Of a stretch of DNA of 21,477 nt, positions 14,097 through 21,276 are shown in pieces. Origin of the DNA: a virus. Below the pieces are notes generated by a model that had not been told where the DNA came from, made no database searches, and worked only from the letters and a program-made list of their open reading frames with translations. The stretch covers positions 1-21,477 of IMG/VR virus record IMGVR_UViG_3300010885_027884; one strand, 5' to 3'. The translations under genes and the position numbers were made by a program. Every line of letters begins with the position of its first letter. The first letter of the stretch is position 1.

Positions 14097-15257
14097 ATGG
14101 CATTCGGGCAGGATTTTCTAAAGGCATTCTTCGGGAATGACTATGTCAAGGACTACACACATGCAAGCAAGGTGTTTAGATCCAATGGCTACGAAAATTC
14201 TCCCCGATTAAAGTTTTTATTTCACGTTTATTTTAATCTTAATACAACTGCAATTCCCCCGTTGAGAAACATTTTCTCAACGCCCGACACATCAACAATT
14301 GGCTTACTAGTTAAAAACATTGAACTACCTAAGTTCAAGATGGACACTGAAGTATTAAATCAATACAATCGCAAACGTGTAGTACAAAAAAGAATCGACT
14401 ACGATCCAATCAACATCAAGTTCCATGATGATTCTGGCGATTTAATTCGTACAATGTGGTACAATTACTATTCGTACTACTATAAAGATCCCACACAACC
14501 ATATCGTGGACAAAAAAACACAAATGGCAGTATTGGCCAAAGTGCAACATTGCCTAACGGTTTTGACTACAATAATCGAGACATTTATTCTAACGATCGT
14601 TTTGTTAATGATTGGGGTTATGTAGGCGAAAGTTATTTTGATGGCACAAACAGCACAAGTGGAAAGCCACCGTTCTTCAAAGACATCAGCATCTATGGCA
14701 TGAATCAACACAAGTTTGTTGAATATGTATTAGTGAATCCAATGATTAGCCAATGGAATCATGACTCATATGACTACAGCCAAGACAATGGTGTAATGGA
14801 AAACAACGTAACAATAACTTACGAAACAGTAAAATATTACAGTGGTGCAATTGGCGGCGTTAGACCAGATACAAACATTCAAGGTTTTGCAAGTCCAACC
14901 TATTATGATCAACAACAAAGTCCATTAACACGCCCGGGTGGTACTAGAAGTATTATTGGCCAAGGCGGGTTGCTTGATGCTGGCCTTGGCATATATTCTG
15001 ACTTACAATCTGGCAGCGTGGCAGGTGTTATTGGTGCTGTGCAAAAAGCCGGCACAGCTTACAACACATTCAAAGGTGTAAATTTAAAGTCTGTAGCAAA
15101 AGAAGAAGCAGTAGGAGCAGTCCAAGGTGTGTTAAGAGGTACAAGCCAAGGAAATCCATCTAGCACAGCATTGCAATCAATCATTCCTCCAAGCTTTGCA
15201 CAAAACGTAGCAACAACATTACAAAAACCAATTTTTCCGACACCACCTAAGAGGTAA
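14097..15257 (+). CDS. Tube-like virion protein, gp54-like candidate
   Basis: A 386-residue protein built on the tube plan: SPRLKFLFHVYFNLN, GLLVKNIELPKFKMDTEVLN, YNRKRVVQKRIDYDPINIKF and MWYNYYSYYYKD (about 35-145) match the first strands and the long loop of gp19-like proteins, and NNVTITYETVKYYSG (about 237-251) the last strand. The C-terminal 130 residues are Gly/Ala/Gln-rich and low in structure. In T4 the second gp19-fold protein of this size is gp54, which starts the tube on the baseplate (320 residues), so that role is the best guess; a variant tube or terminator protein is possible. It begins 9 bases after gp19 with no Shine-Dalgarno, suggesting coupling. I recall the NQYNRKRVVQKRI segment from other marine T4-like phages. 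Confidence 0.68.
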   Translation: MAFGQDFLKAFFGNDYVKDYTHASKVFRSNGYENSPRLKFLFHVYFNLNTTAIPPLRNIFSTPDTSTIGLLVKNIELPKFKMDTEVLNQYNRKRVVQKRIDYDPINIKFHDDSGDLIRTMWYNYYSYYYKDPTQPYRGQKNTNGSIGQSATLPNGFDYNNRDIYSNDRFVNDWGYVGESYFDGTNSTSGKPPFFKDISIYGMNQHKFVEYVLVNPMISQWNHDSYDYSQDNGVMENNVTITYETVKYYSGAIGGVRPDTNIQGFASPTYYDQQQSPLTRPGGTRSIIGQGGLLDAGLGIYSDLQSGSVAGVIGAVQKAGTAYNTFKGVNLKSVAKEEAVGAVQGVLRGTSQGNPSSTALQSIIPPSFAQNVATTLQKPIFPTPPKR

Positions 15258-15260
15258 TCA

Positions 15261-15626
15261 ATGGCAACAGTAAACGAACCAAATCCTAAATTAGGTAGCA
15301 CAGTTAGGCTTTTTGATCAATTCTATGCATACGAAGTAGATGTGCCAGTTAACGAGTACGATGCAGTTAACAGTTACTTTTTAAGTGTTTTTAAAACTAG
15401 AGAAGCCGCACAGAATTTTACAGTTACTTTATTTAGAGTTTCGCAACAAACAAATGTGCCAGCACTGACTTTGTTGGGACAACTACAAGACGTTGGCACA
15501 GACCAAATAAAACTCACAGCCATTTTGAGTTATTTCTTAAATGGTTTGAGAAGCCCAAGTACTTTACTAGGTGTTAACTCCACGCTAACTCCAAATTTTT
15601 TTACTGCACGTAACGTTTTACCATGA
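15261..15626 (+). CDS. Small conserved virion-cluster protein, function unknown
   Basis: A 121-residue protein: DQFYAYEVDVPVNEYDAVNSYF, then NFTVTLFRVSQQTNVPALTL, then AILSYFLNGLRSPSTLLGVN, ending PNFFTARNVLP. I recall the same layout in T4-like cyanophages at this place between tube-like and gp4 genes, without known role. Mainly helical, no cysteines, no membrane segment. AGAGG precedes ATG 15261, 3 bases after the previous stop. Its end overlaps the gp4 start by four bases (ATGA), so it is co-translated with head and tail completion genes. A baseplate or tail accessory role is inferred from position only. Confidence 0.75.
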   Translation: MATVNEPNPKLGSTVRLFDQFYAYEVDVPVNEYDAVNSYFLSVFKTREAAQNFTVTLFRVSQQTNVPALTLLGQLQDVGTDQIKLTAILSYFLNGLRSPSTLLGVNSTLTPNFFTARNVLP

Positions 15627-16060
15627 CAAATTTTGCACAAGGTGCCTACGTGCCTAAACACCCAAAAAAGTATGTAGGCAAGGGTACTCCTCGTTATCGT
15701 AGCGGATGGGAGTGGGCTTTCTTTCAATTTTGCGACAACAACGATGCAGTGCTTGAGTGGGCGAGTGAAGCAATTGCAATCAAGTACATCAACCCTCTAA
15801 CTGGCAAGATGACAAATTACATACCAGATGTGTTTATTCGTTATCGCACACGCAACAACAAAGTCTGCACGGAATTAATTGAAATTAAACCCAAAAAGCA
15901 AAGTGCTATCACAGAAGGCATGAAAGATCGAGATCGTGCTATCGTAGCAGTAAATCATGCAAAATGGGCGGCAGCACAGGCCTGGTGCAAACGTGCAAAT
16001 ATTGTGTTTCGAGTTATAACCGAAGATCAAATGTTCCATCGAGGTGGAAAAAAGCGGTAA
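15623..16060 (+). CDS. 4: Head completion nuclease, gp4 (gp50) family
   Basis: A 145-residue protein (T4 gp4: about 150). T4 gp4 acts after packaging to finish the head so tails can join; the family has a TnsA/Holliday-resolvase-like nuclease fold. Visible: PKHPKKYVGKGTPRYRSGWE (11-30) with E30, LEWASEAIAIKY with E49, NYIPDVFI with D69, and the E87-I-K89 motif in LIEIKPKKQ, together a full PD-(D/E)xK site. The T4 counterpart has the same order (YRSSWE, WASEE, PDF, ExK). Coupled to the gene upstream by ATGA. The next gene, small terminase, begins 8 bases after its stop. Confidence 0.9.
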   Translation: MTNFAQGAYVPKHPKKYVGKGTPRYRSGWEWAFFQFCDNNDAVLEWASEAIAIKYINPLTGKMTNYIPDVFIRYRTRNNKVCTELIEIKPKKQSAITEGMKDRDRAIVAVNHAKWAAAQAWCKRANIVFRVITEDQMFHRGGKKR

Positions 16061-16063
16061 ATA
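16056..16063 (+). promoter_or_regulatory. Late promoter motif GGTAAATA, in palindrome
   Basis: The octamer overlaps the gp4 stop codon. It lies within GCGGTAAATACCGC (16054-16067), a 6-2-6 inverted repeat directly before ATG 16068. T4 spacing puts +1 at about 16069, so a message from here would be leaderless; there is no Shine-Dalgarno. Confidence 0.5.
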
Positions 16064-16067
16064 CCGC

Positions 16068-16571
16068 ATGACAAGAAAACTCGAAGAACTTTTCAACATC
16101 GAATCTCCCAGTCCCGATGGCATACTTGATAGCCCAGACAGCGAACCTGGAAATGATATCGAGAAGAATTTGCCAGTACTCCCGGAAACTTTGGTGGCCC
16201 TTGACAAGATAGAGTCAGCATTGCCTGCGGTCCGGGGTCTTGAAGCCAGTGACGCTGAAATGGATGATTTGGCAACCAAGGCAACTGAAAGCTTTGACAA
16301 TCTCATGGACCTTGGCATGCAAGTTGACAGTAGATATGCCAGTGAAATTTTTGCTGTGGCCGGCGCTATGCTAGGACATGCTATCACTGCCAAGACAGCC
16401 AAGATGAATAAGAAACTCAAAATGATTCAGTTGCAATTACAAAAAGCAAAACTGGATCAAACCAATGAAACAGATCCTACTCCAACTGCTCAAGGTCGTG
16501 TATTAGATCGTAATGAATTACTAAAGCACTTGGTACAGCGGAGTACTGAAAACCCCAACAGCGGTAAATAA
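16068..16571 (+). CDS. 16: Terminase small subunit, gp16 family
   Basis: A 167-residue protein, the same length class as T4 gp16 (164). Small terminase rings bind DNA and regulate the large-subunit motor that fills the head. Plan: an acidic, Pro-rich N-terminal third; a long helical hairpin TKATESFDNLMDLGMQVDSR...EIFAVAGAMLGHAI (about 75-110); a second helix KMNKKLKMIQLQLQKAKL (about 115-132); and the C-terminal VLDRNELLKHL that in T4-like phages touches gp17. The same core (LMDLGMNV, EVAGSML, KKLKMI, DRNSLL) is known to me from cyanophage gp16. Start ATG 16068 rather than GTG 16044, which only adds eight residues out of the gp4 end. The large terminase gp17 is not in the window. Confidence 0.82.
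   Translation: MTRKLEELFNIESPSPDGILDSPDSEPGNDIEKNLPVLPETLVALDKIESALPAVRGLEASDAEMDDLATKATESFDNLMDLGMQVDSRYASEIFAVAGAMLGHAITAKTAKMNKKLKMIQLQLQKAKLDQTNETDPTPTAQGRVLDRNELLKHLVQRSTENPNSGK
16563..16570 (+). promoter_or_regulatory. Late promoter motif GGTAAATA for internal-protein cluster
   Basis: AGCGGTAAATA repeats the 11-mer seen before gp16. It overlaps the gp16 stop codon and stands 18 bases before ATG 16589, with AGGA in between. It would drive the run of leader-bearing genes to the right. Confidence 0.6.
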
Positions 16572-16588
16572 CATATAGGATTAGTCAC

Positions 16589-17188
16589 ATGAAAACATTT
16601 GCACAATATCTCACAGAAAGTGAAAAAACCTTTGATTATCGCATTAAAATATGCGGTGATGTGCCCTCAGACTTTGTTAACTCTCTGAAAGAAAAACTTA
16701 AAAAGTTTGATCCAGTAAAGATCTCTGAACCAAAGAAAACTCCAATTCAGTCTAAGCCAATTGACTTTCCGTCTTTCACAAACGAACCTGTAACTATCAT
16801 CGATGGCACATTTCGTTATCCAGCCACTCCTCCACAAATTCAACAAATGGTTCGTTTGTTAGGTATGGATGAGAATCGTGTGTGCATTAACGAGTTGCAG
16901 TGGAGTGAAGGCATGGACAAAGAGTTGTTGGGTATTGCCGACCAAAAGGATTTGTTAGTTAGTGACTATCCAGCTGACAATGCTGAACAGAAAGCACTCT
17001 CAAAAGATTATGCCGCTCCTGCCGCTGACAAAGAAGTAGTTAAAAACTCGGCTGCCGATGCCAAGTTCACTATTGCTGGTGGCAAGACACCCCCAGCAGA
17101 AACCACAAACAATTTACCGCAGGGCGTTAAGAGTCCAATGACAACGGTCAAACGTCCGCCTAAGCCAGCAACCGGCCTCCAGAAATAA
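16589..17188 (+). CDS. Putative internal virion protein with capsid-targeting-like leader
   Basis: A 199-residue protein beginning MKTFAQYLTE followed by S. This closely mirrors the capsid-targeting leader of T4 internal protein III (MKTYQEFIAE, then A), which is cut by prohead protease gp21 at [L/I]-x-E. The body has two alpha-beta stretches: FDYRIKICGDVPSDFVNSL (about 14-32) and a second, VTIIDGTFRYPATPPQIQQM (about 67-86), reminiscent of a duplicated ferredoxin-like fold. After about 130 it is Ala/Lys/Pro-rich and probably disordered. I recall DYRIKIAGDV...KKTPIQ...RYPATP proteins in other marine T4-like phages, called structural. Location inside the head is inferred from the leader. AGGA precedes the ATG. 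Confidence 0.72.
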   Translation: MKTFAQYLTESEKTFDYRIKICGDVPSDFVNSLKEKLKKFDPVKISEPKKTPIQSKPIDFPSFTNEPVTIIDGTFRYPATPPQIQQMVRLLGMDENRVCINELQWSEGMDKELLGIADQKDLLVSDYPADNAEQKALSKDYAAPAADKEVVKNSAADAKFTIAGGKTPPAETTNNLPQGVKSPMTTVKRPPKPATGLQK

Positions 17189-17198
17189 GGAAACAACA

Positions 17199-19397
17199 AT
17201 GACATTTTTTTACGACTTAAACAAAAAGCTTAGTGATTTGGCCGCTAAACAAACACTCACCGAAGCCGCTAGCCATCAAGCTAAAACTACAATGAAGCAT
17301 GTTAATGCTAGTGATGCTTCTCCTAAAGTAAAAGCCGCAATTGGCAAGGCAGCCAAAGACATCAAGCCAGGCATCCAAGGTTACAGAGACAGAGCGGCTG
17401 CATTGACTGCTGCCGGAGTCAAAGAAGATGACATGGGCGAAGGCAATGAATTTTCAGGTCAACTAGCCCGGGCCAAAGCTTCTGGTGCTAAATCATTTAA
17501 TGTTGATGGCAAAGAGTATCCAGTCAAAGAAGGCTCCACTGGTGATTACTCGGCCAAAAAAGCCCGGGCTGGTAAAGACATTGGAAAGCCCGGCAAAGCA
17601 TTTGCTAAGATTGCTAAATCAGCAGGCGAAAAATATGGTAGCAAAGCACGTGGTGAAAAAGTTGCCGGCGCTGTGTTGGCAAAGTTACGTGCCAAAGAAA
17701 GCATTGAAGAAACACAAAACCCCAATGTTGGTCAGGTGTTAAAAAACTTTTCGCGTGATGTTAAAGACTTTCAATCCAGTGGCGAGTTGAGTGATAACTT
17801 GTACAGTGCATTGTTTGACGTGTGGTCATCTGAAATGCCATATGGTACTGCAAAAGCACGCACTGGTGATCCATATCAGTGGATCTCTCAGAAACTGAAT
17901 CAAGAATTAGGCATGAGTGAAGGTGTTGACAAACAAGCATTTGCCGCGCTGGCACCTCCGCGAGACAAGATTACATTTGCTGACAAAATTGCTGGGGCCA
18001 AAAAAGAAGTTGACGAAATGCTTGGAGATGTTGCTGCCGAAGCAATGAAGGCAGCATTAGGCAAAGGTAAAAAGATTGTTGCTGACGAAAGCAGAGATGA
18101 TGACGATGACGTCTATACCTATCAAGATCCTGCAAAGAAGAAAACATATAAAACTGCATCCGGTGGTACAGTAACACACCATGGCAATGTTACACGCCAT
18201 CAAGCGGCGCCCGGGCGTTACGGTGGCTATGATCCAGAATCTCATCCAGACAAGGATGACGATAAGCCCGGAACACCTGACGGTGAAAAGCGTGGCAAAG
18301 GGCGTCCAAAAGGAACAGGTAAGAGTCTTGGCGCCAAAGGGCCAAGCGGTAAGTCTAAATTAATGACTCGAGAAGGCGAAGTAAGTACAGGTAATTTGCA
18401 AAAAATGCATCAGTTAGTTACTGGCTTAAAATTGTATATTCAAGACGAAGACGGCAAGGCAGCTCTTAAAGAGCTAACTGCGTTAATCAAGCATTATGTG
18501 AACCAAGGTGGCGAACAAGAACTAGACGAAGAGCAACTTGATGAGCTATCAAAGGATACATTAAAGAGTTATATTGATAAAGCTGCTACTCGTTTAGTTA
18601 GCGGCGACAAGTATAAGGGCATGGATAGATATAATAGAGTTGATGGTATTAAAAAAGCAACTTCTAAGCTTGTTAAACAAGAAGAAACAGAACAAACTGA
18701 TGAAGTCATGTCAAGAAAACAAAAAGATGCCGCAGTTCGTAATTTTATGTCGCATGATCCAGAAGCTGGTGAAAAAATTCTTGCTATGGGCAAGAAAGAT
18801 GCAGAAGACTTTGCATCAACCAAGCACAAAGGCCTACCAGAAAAGAAAGCCAAGAAAAAAGAAGATGTAGAAGAAACTACAACTTCGGGCAGTGTAGCTG
18901 TTGCACCTGCTGGCGGCAAAACAAAAGCAAATGGCATTTTTGGTAAGAGTGTTTATGAAAATAAATTAGCCGAAAGCTTCAACAACAAGTTAAACGCTGT
19001 GCTGTCTGAAGGCATGAGTATTAACATGAGCGTTGGTGAAGATGGAACCAAATCCTTGACAGTCAACGCCACAAACGAAGATGCTGAACAACTAGCACAA
19101 TTGCTTAAAATGGCCGGACTAGGTGGTGAAGGTGGTGCACAAGCTTGCTCTACATGCGGTGAATCTGCATGTGGTTGCGAACAAATGTCCGAAGGTGAAT
19201 TAGCCAACAGCCCTGAGCCAGGATACAGTGATACTGACACCATGGTCAACACATTAAGCGGCGGATTAAATGGTCGTAAAGATACTGGACAAACAGTAGG
19301 AGCTCCGTTTAACCGTCAGTCTGCTCGCCAAGGCCCAGGCATTGCCGAAAACAAAGAAGCAGAACTTTGGAAAATTTACTCACGATATTCAAAATGA
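17199..19397 (+). CDS. Large low-complexity internal virion protein with prohead-protease-like sites
   Basis: A 732-residue, Lys/Ala/Glu/Asp-rich protein. It starts MTFFYDLNKKLSDLAAKQTL and has LTE (20-22) before Ala23, a good match to the T4-type [L/I]-x-E protease site. More such sites: LAE (590-592) before Ser, LSE (602-604) before Gly, IAE (715-717) before Asn. Recognisable blocks: DYSAKKARAGKDIGKPGK (116-133), LDELSKDTLKSYIDKAA (447-463), KRGKGRPKGTGK (364-375, AT-hook-like GRP core), and C650-x2-C653-x4-C658-x-C660. These blocks occur in different combinations in marine T4-like phage proteins; none has a proven role. I read it as a mosaic scaffold or internal head protein bound to packaged DNA (inference). 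AAGGA precedes ATG 17199; its stop overlaps the next start (ATGA). Confidence 0.72.
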   Translation: MTFFYDLNKKLSDLAAKQTLTEAASHQAKTTMKHVNASDASPKVKAAIGKAAKDIKPGIQGYRDRAAALTAAGVKEDDMGEGNEFSGQLARAKASGAKSFNVDGKEYPVKEGSTGDYSAKKARAGKDIGKPGKAFAKIAKSAGEKYGSKARGEKVAGAVLAKLRAKESIEETQNPNVGQVLKNFSRDVKDFQSSGELSDNLYSALFDVWSSEMPYGTAKARTGDPYQWISQKLNQELGMSEGVDKQAFAALAPPRDKITFADKIAGAKKEVDEMLGDVAAEAMKAALGKGKKIVADESRDDDDDVYTYQDPAKKKTYKTASGGTVTHHGNVTRHQAAPGRYGGYDPESHPDKDDDKPGTPDGEKRGKGRPKGTGKSLGAKGPSGKSKLMTREGEVSTGNLQKMHQLVTGLKLYIQDEDGKAALKELTALIKHYVNQGGEQELDEEQLDELSKDTLKSYIDKAATRLVSGDKYKGMDRYNRVDGIKKATSKLVKQEETEQTDEVMSRKQKDAAVRNFMSHDPEAGEKILAMGKKDAEDFASTKHKGLPEKKAKKKEDVEETTTSGSVAVAPAGGKTKANGIFGKSVYENKLAESFNNKLNAVLSEGMSINMSVGEDGTKSLTVNATNEDAEQLAQLLKMAGLGGEGGAQACSTCGESACGCEQMSEGELANSPEPGYSDTDTMVNTLSGGLNGRKDTGQTVGAPFNRQSARQGPGIAENKEAELWKIYSRYSK

Positions 19398-20212
19398 GAA
19401 CATTTAAAGACTACTTGACAGACGCTGAACAGCAGAATCCCTGTGTAGGTGATTCTGTTGGCATTGAAATAGGGTTTGAGGACATTATCGAAACTTACGT
19501 AGTTGATGTGTTTGAAGATGCTGTGGTAATTGAAAGCGACAGCACAACTTTACAACTACTTGAGAGTGCAGGATGTAAATTTGAAACAATAAGACGCTAC
19601 GGTCCTGCAGGCAACAACAATGCCATGGGCTGGAGTGTAGCCGAAGATCAAGATGCGACTGTGCTAGCCCAAAAAGAAATAGCAACAGACATCACAAATC
19701 CTATGCCCGGGGTACATGAATCAGAGCACGAATCTGGCGAGTACGACTACGAAGGCGACATGGCCAAGGATGACTTGCATACTATAATCCGTGCCGCACG
19801 AAAACTAACTGGCATGTTGGATGACAATGAAAACATGCCAGAGTGGGTACAGTCAAAAATCAACAAGGCAGCTGACTATGTTGACACTGCGGCTGACTAC
19901 ATAGAGTCAAACAAAGAACAAGACGAAATTGACTTAGACGAAGCTGAATATCAAGGTCGTAAAGTTCCTTTAGGCAAGCCAATGCGTGGTGATGTAAAGA
20001 AATTCAAAGTTTATGTCAAAGATCCCAGTACTGGTAATATTAAAAAAGTAAGCTTTGGTCATGGTGGTTCCAGTGCAAAACGTGCTGGCCAAAAAACTAT
20101 GAAAATTAAAAAGTCAGATCCGGCACGTCGACGTAGTTTTAGAGCTCGGCACAATTGCGATAACCCAGGACCAAGAACAAAAGCACGATACTGGTCATGC
20201 CGTGCCTGGTAA
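19394..20212 (+). CDS. Composite internal virion protein with leader and basic Cys C-terminus
   Basis: A 272-residue protein; ATG 19394 overlaps the upstream stop. Three parts are visible. (1) Leader MRTFKDYLTD before Ala, like the capsid-targeting peptides but with Asp for Glu, then a beta-rich domain (about 18-95). (2) An acidic link and a helical hairpin DDLHTIIRAARKLTGMLDD ... PEWVQSKINKAADYVDTAADYI (126-170), a module frequent in marine T4-like phages. (3) After LDE (181-183) before Ala, a basic end with KKFKVYVKDPSTGNIKKVSF (202-221) and RARHNCDNPGP...ARYWSCRAW (250-272), a second widespread module with two conserved cysteines. A cut at LDE would free an 89-residue basic peptide. Role in head or DNA packaging is inferred. 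Confidence 0.7.
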   Translation: MRTFKDYLTDAEQQNPCVGDSVGIEIGFEDIIETYVVDVFEDAVVIESDSTTLQLLESAGCKFETIRRYGPAGNNNAMGWSVAEDQDATVLAQKEIATDITNPMPGVHESEHESGEYDYEGDMAKDDLHTIIRAARKLTGMLDDNENMPEWVQSKINKAADYVDTAADYIESNKEQDEIDLDEAEYQGRKVPLGKPMRGDVKKFKVYVKDPSTGNIKKVSFGHGGSSAKRAGQKTMKIKKSDPARRRSFRARHNCDNPGPRTKARYWSCRAW

Positions 20213-20227
20213 AAGGAAAACAACAAC

Positions 20228-20509
20228 ATGAGTCAAGCAAACGTTTATACATCGGCTAGTAGCCAAGCCTGGTACACTGACAAGGCAAGAATATCCACAG
20301 GCACAAACACTGTAACTTACAATGTAAATTTGTTGTACGGGCCTGCAACAGGAAATTTGTATTCAAATCCAATACAAATTCCAGCAAACAATCGCGTCAC
20401 AGTATGGGTAGGAGTTGGCAACCAACTAACAGTCACAGGTGGAAATGTTACTATACAAGAAGTAGGAACAGCAAGTTCGGGACAAGTTGGCGTTTGGCAG
20501 CCGGAGTAA
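20228..20509 (+). CDS. Small beta-rich protein, possible virion decoration
   Basis: A 93-residue protein, rich in Thr, Val, Asn and Gly, with alternating strands (NTVTYNVNLLYG, NRVTVWVGVGNQLTVTGG) and only two Glu and two Lys/Arg pairs; no signal or membrane segment. Unlike its neighbours it has no targeting leader. Its make-up suits an all-beta capsid decoration or fibre-associated protein, but this is only inference; I do not recognise the family. AAGGA stands before ATG 20228. The next start (20513) follows its stop by 3 bases. Confidence 0.72.
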   Translation: MSQANVYTSASSQAWYTDKARISTGTNTVTYNVNLLYGPATGNLYSNPIQIPANNRVTVWVGVGNQLTVTGGNVTIQEVGTASSGQVGVWQPE

Positions 20510-20512
20510 TTG

Positions 20513-20884
20513 ATGCGAGCTAATGAGTTTGTAACCGAGGACAAAGTTGGCAAGATTGGCAAGCGTCGACAGGTGGCCACACGTGGATTAAACAAATTCC
20601 GTGATAACCAATTTGCTGACAGGGTGTATGAACTCAATCGTATCATGATGGCAGTAGCTTCTACTGACGGTACTACTGTGCCTGATATGGACAGTGAGTC
20701 ATGGAGTGGGCGCAACAACGTGGCTGCTCCTTATACTGAAGTTGAGCAACGCATGCTTGAAAAAGCTTTCAAGGCCATAGGGTCAAAACATTGGGATCTA
20801 AATCACGGTGACATGGACAGTGAAGAAGTTAATTCAACTAATAAACAAAGTCCCGTGATGAGTTTCAAAGGCTATCCCCGATGA
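20513..20884 (+). CDS. Small virion-cluster protein with MRANEFVTE leader
   Basis: A 123-residue protein starting MRANEFVTED, a leader of the same pattern as in its neighbours, followed by KIGKRRQVATRGLNKF (basic, about 14-29), a helix, MDSESWSGRN, YTEVEQRMLEKAFKAIGSKH (about 75-94) and the end SPVMSFKGYPR. I recall this family (MRA-x-EF leader, KRRQ-x-ATRGL, DLNHGDM) as very common in marine T4-like phages, where it has no function assigned. The leader suggests packaging into the prohead. ATG 20513 has GGAG upstream; a TTG at 20510 would only add one residue. Its stop overlaps the next start (ATGA), and it shares its last residues with that protein. Confidence 0.78.
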   Translation: MRANEFVTEDKVGKIGKRRQVATRGLNKFRDNQFADRVYELNRIMMAVASTDGTTVPDMDSESWSGRNNVAAPYTEVEQRMLEKAFKAIGSKHWDLNHGDMDSEEVNSTNKQSPVMSFKGYPR

Positions 20885-21270
20885 GAGCACGTGAATTCGT
20901 CACAGAACAAGCCGCCCAATTGCCGGCCGAGCAAGCCGATCCCATGCGTTACACTTACGTAGTTCCTGGTCTCAGTGCCGCTGACCCATACCGCAATTAT
21001 AGATTTGGTGTTGCTCTAGCTCGAGCAAGAAGCGAAGCTGTAAAAGATGATGTAAACCCCGACATTCCTGCATGGCATGATGAAACTGCGTTTGGCGAGC
21101 ATGGCATTGTTGCTGGCATGACGCCAGGTATTGATAAACTTATTGATGCCGCATTGACAATGACAAAAACACCAGGTGGTAAAAAAATGGTGTCAAGTGG
21201 CCCCAGTGAAGAACCCAAATCAGTAGATACAAAAAGTCCTGTAAAGGCATTCAAAGGATACCCAAGGTAA
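20881..21270 (+). CDS. Small virion-cluster protein with MRAREFVTE leader
   Basis: A 129-residue protein. It opens with MRAREFVTEQ and ends SPVKAFKGYPR, so both ends match the preceding protein while the middle differs. Middle: a Pro/Ala-rich part, YRNYRFGVALARARSEA (about 38-54, helical), IPAWHDETAFGEHGIVAGM and DKLIDAALTMTKTPGG. The RFG-x-ALA helix with a following acidic loop is a pattern I recall from other marine phage proteins without function. The start is coupled to the previous gene by ATGA. A shared leader plus shared C-terminus suggests common targeting and a common binding partner (inference). Confidence 0.75.
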   Translation: MRAREFVTEQAAQLPAEQADPMRYTYVVPGLSAADPYRNYRFGVALARARSEAVKDDVNPDIPAWHDETAFGEHGIVAGMTPGIDKLIDAALTMTKTPGGKKMVSSGPSEEPKSVDTKSPVKAFKGYPR

Positions 21271-21276
21271 AATATT

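Noticed and set aside
15875-16420. 181-aa minus-strand frame opposite gp4/gp16
   Set aside because: It runs across the junction of two well-supported plus-strand genes and is Ser/Leu-rich as expected of an antisense shadow.
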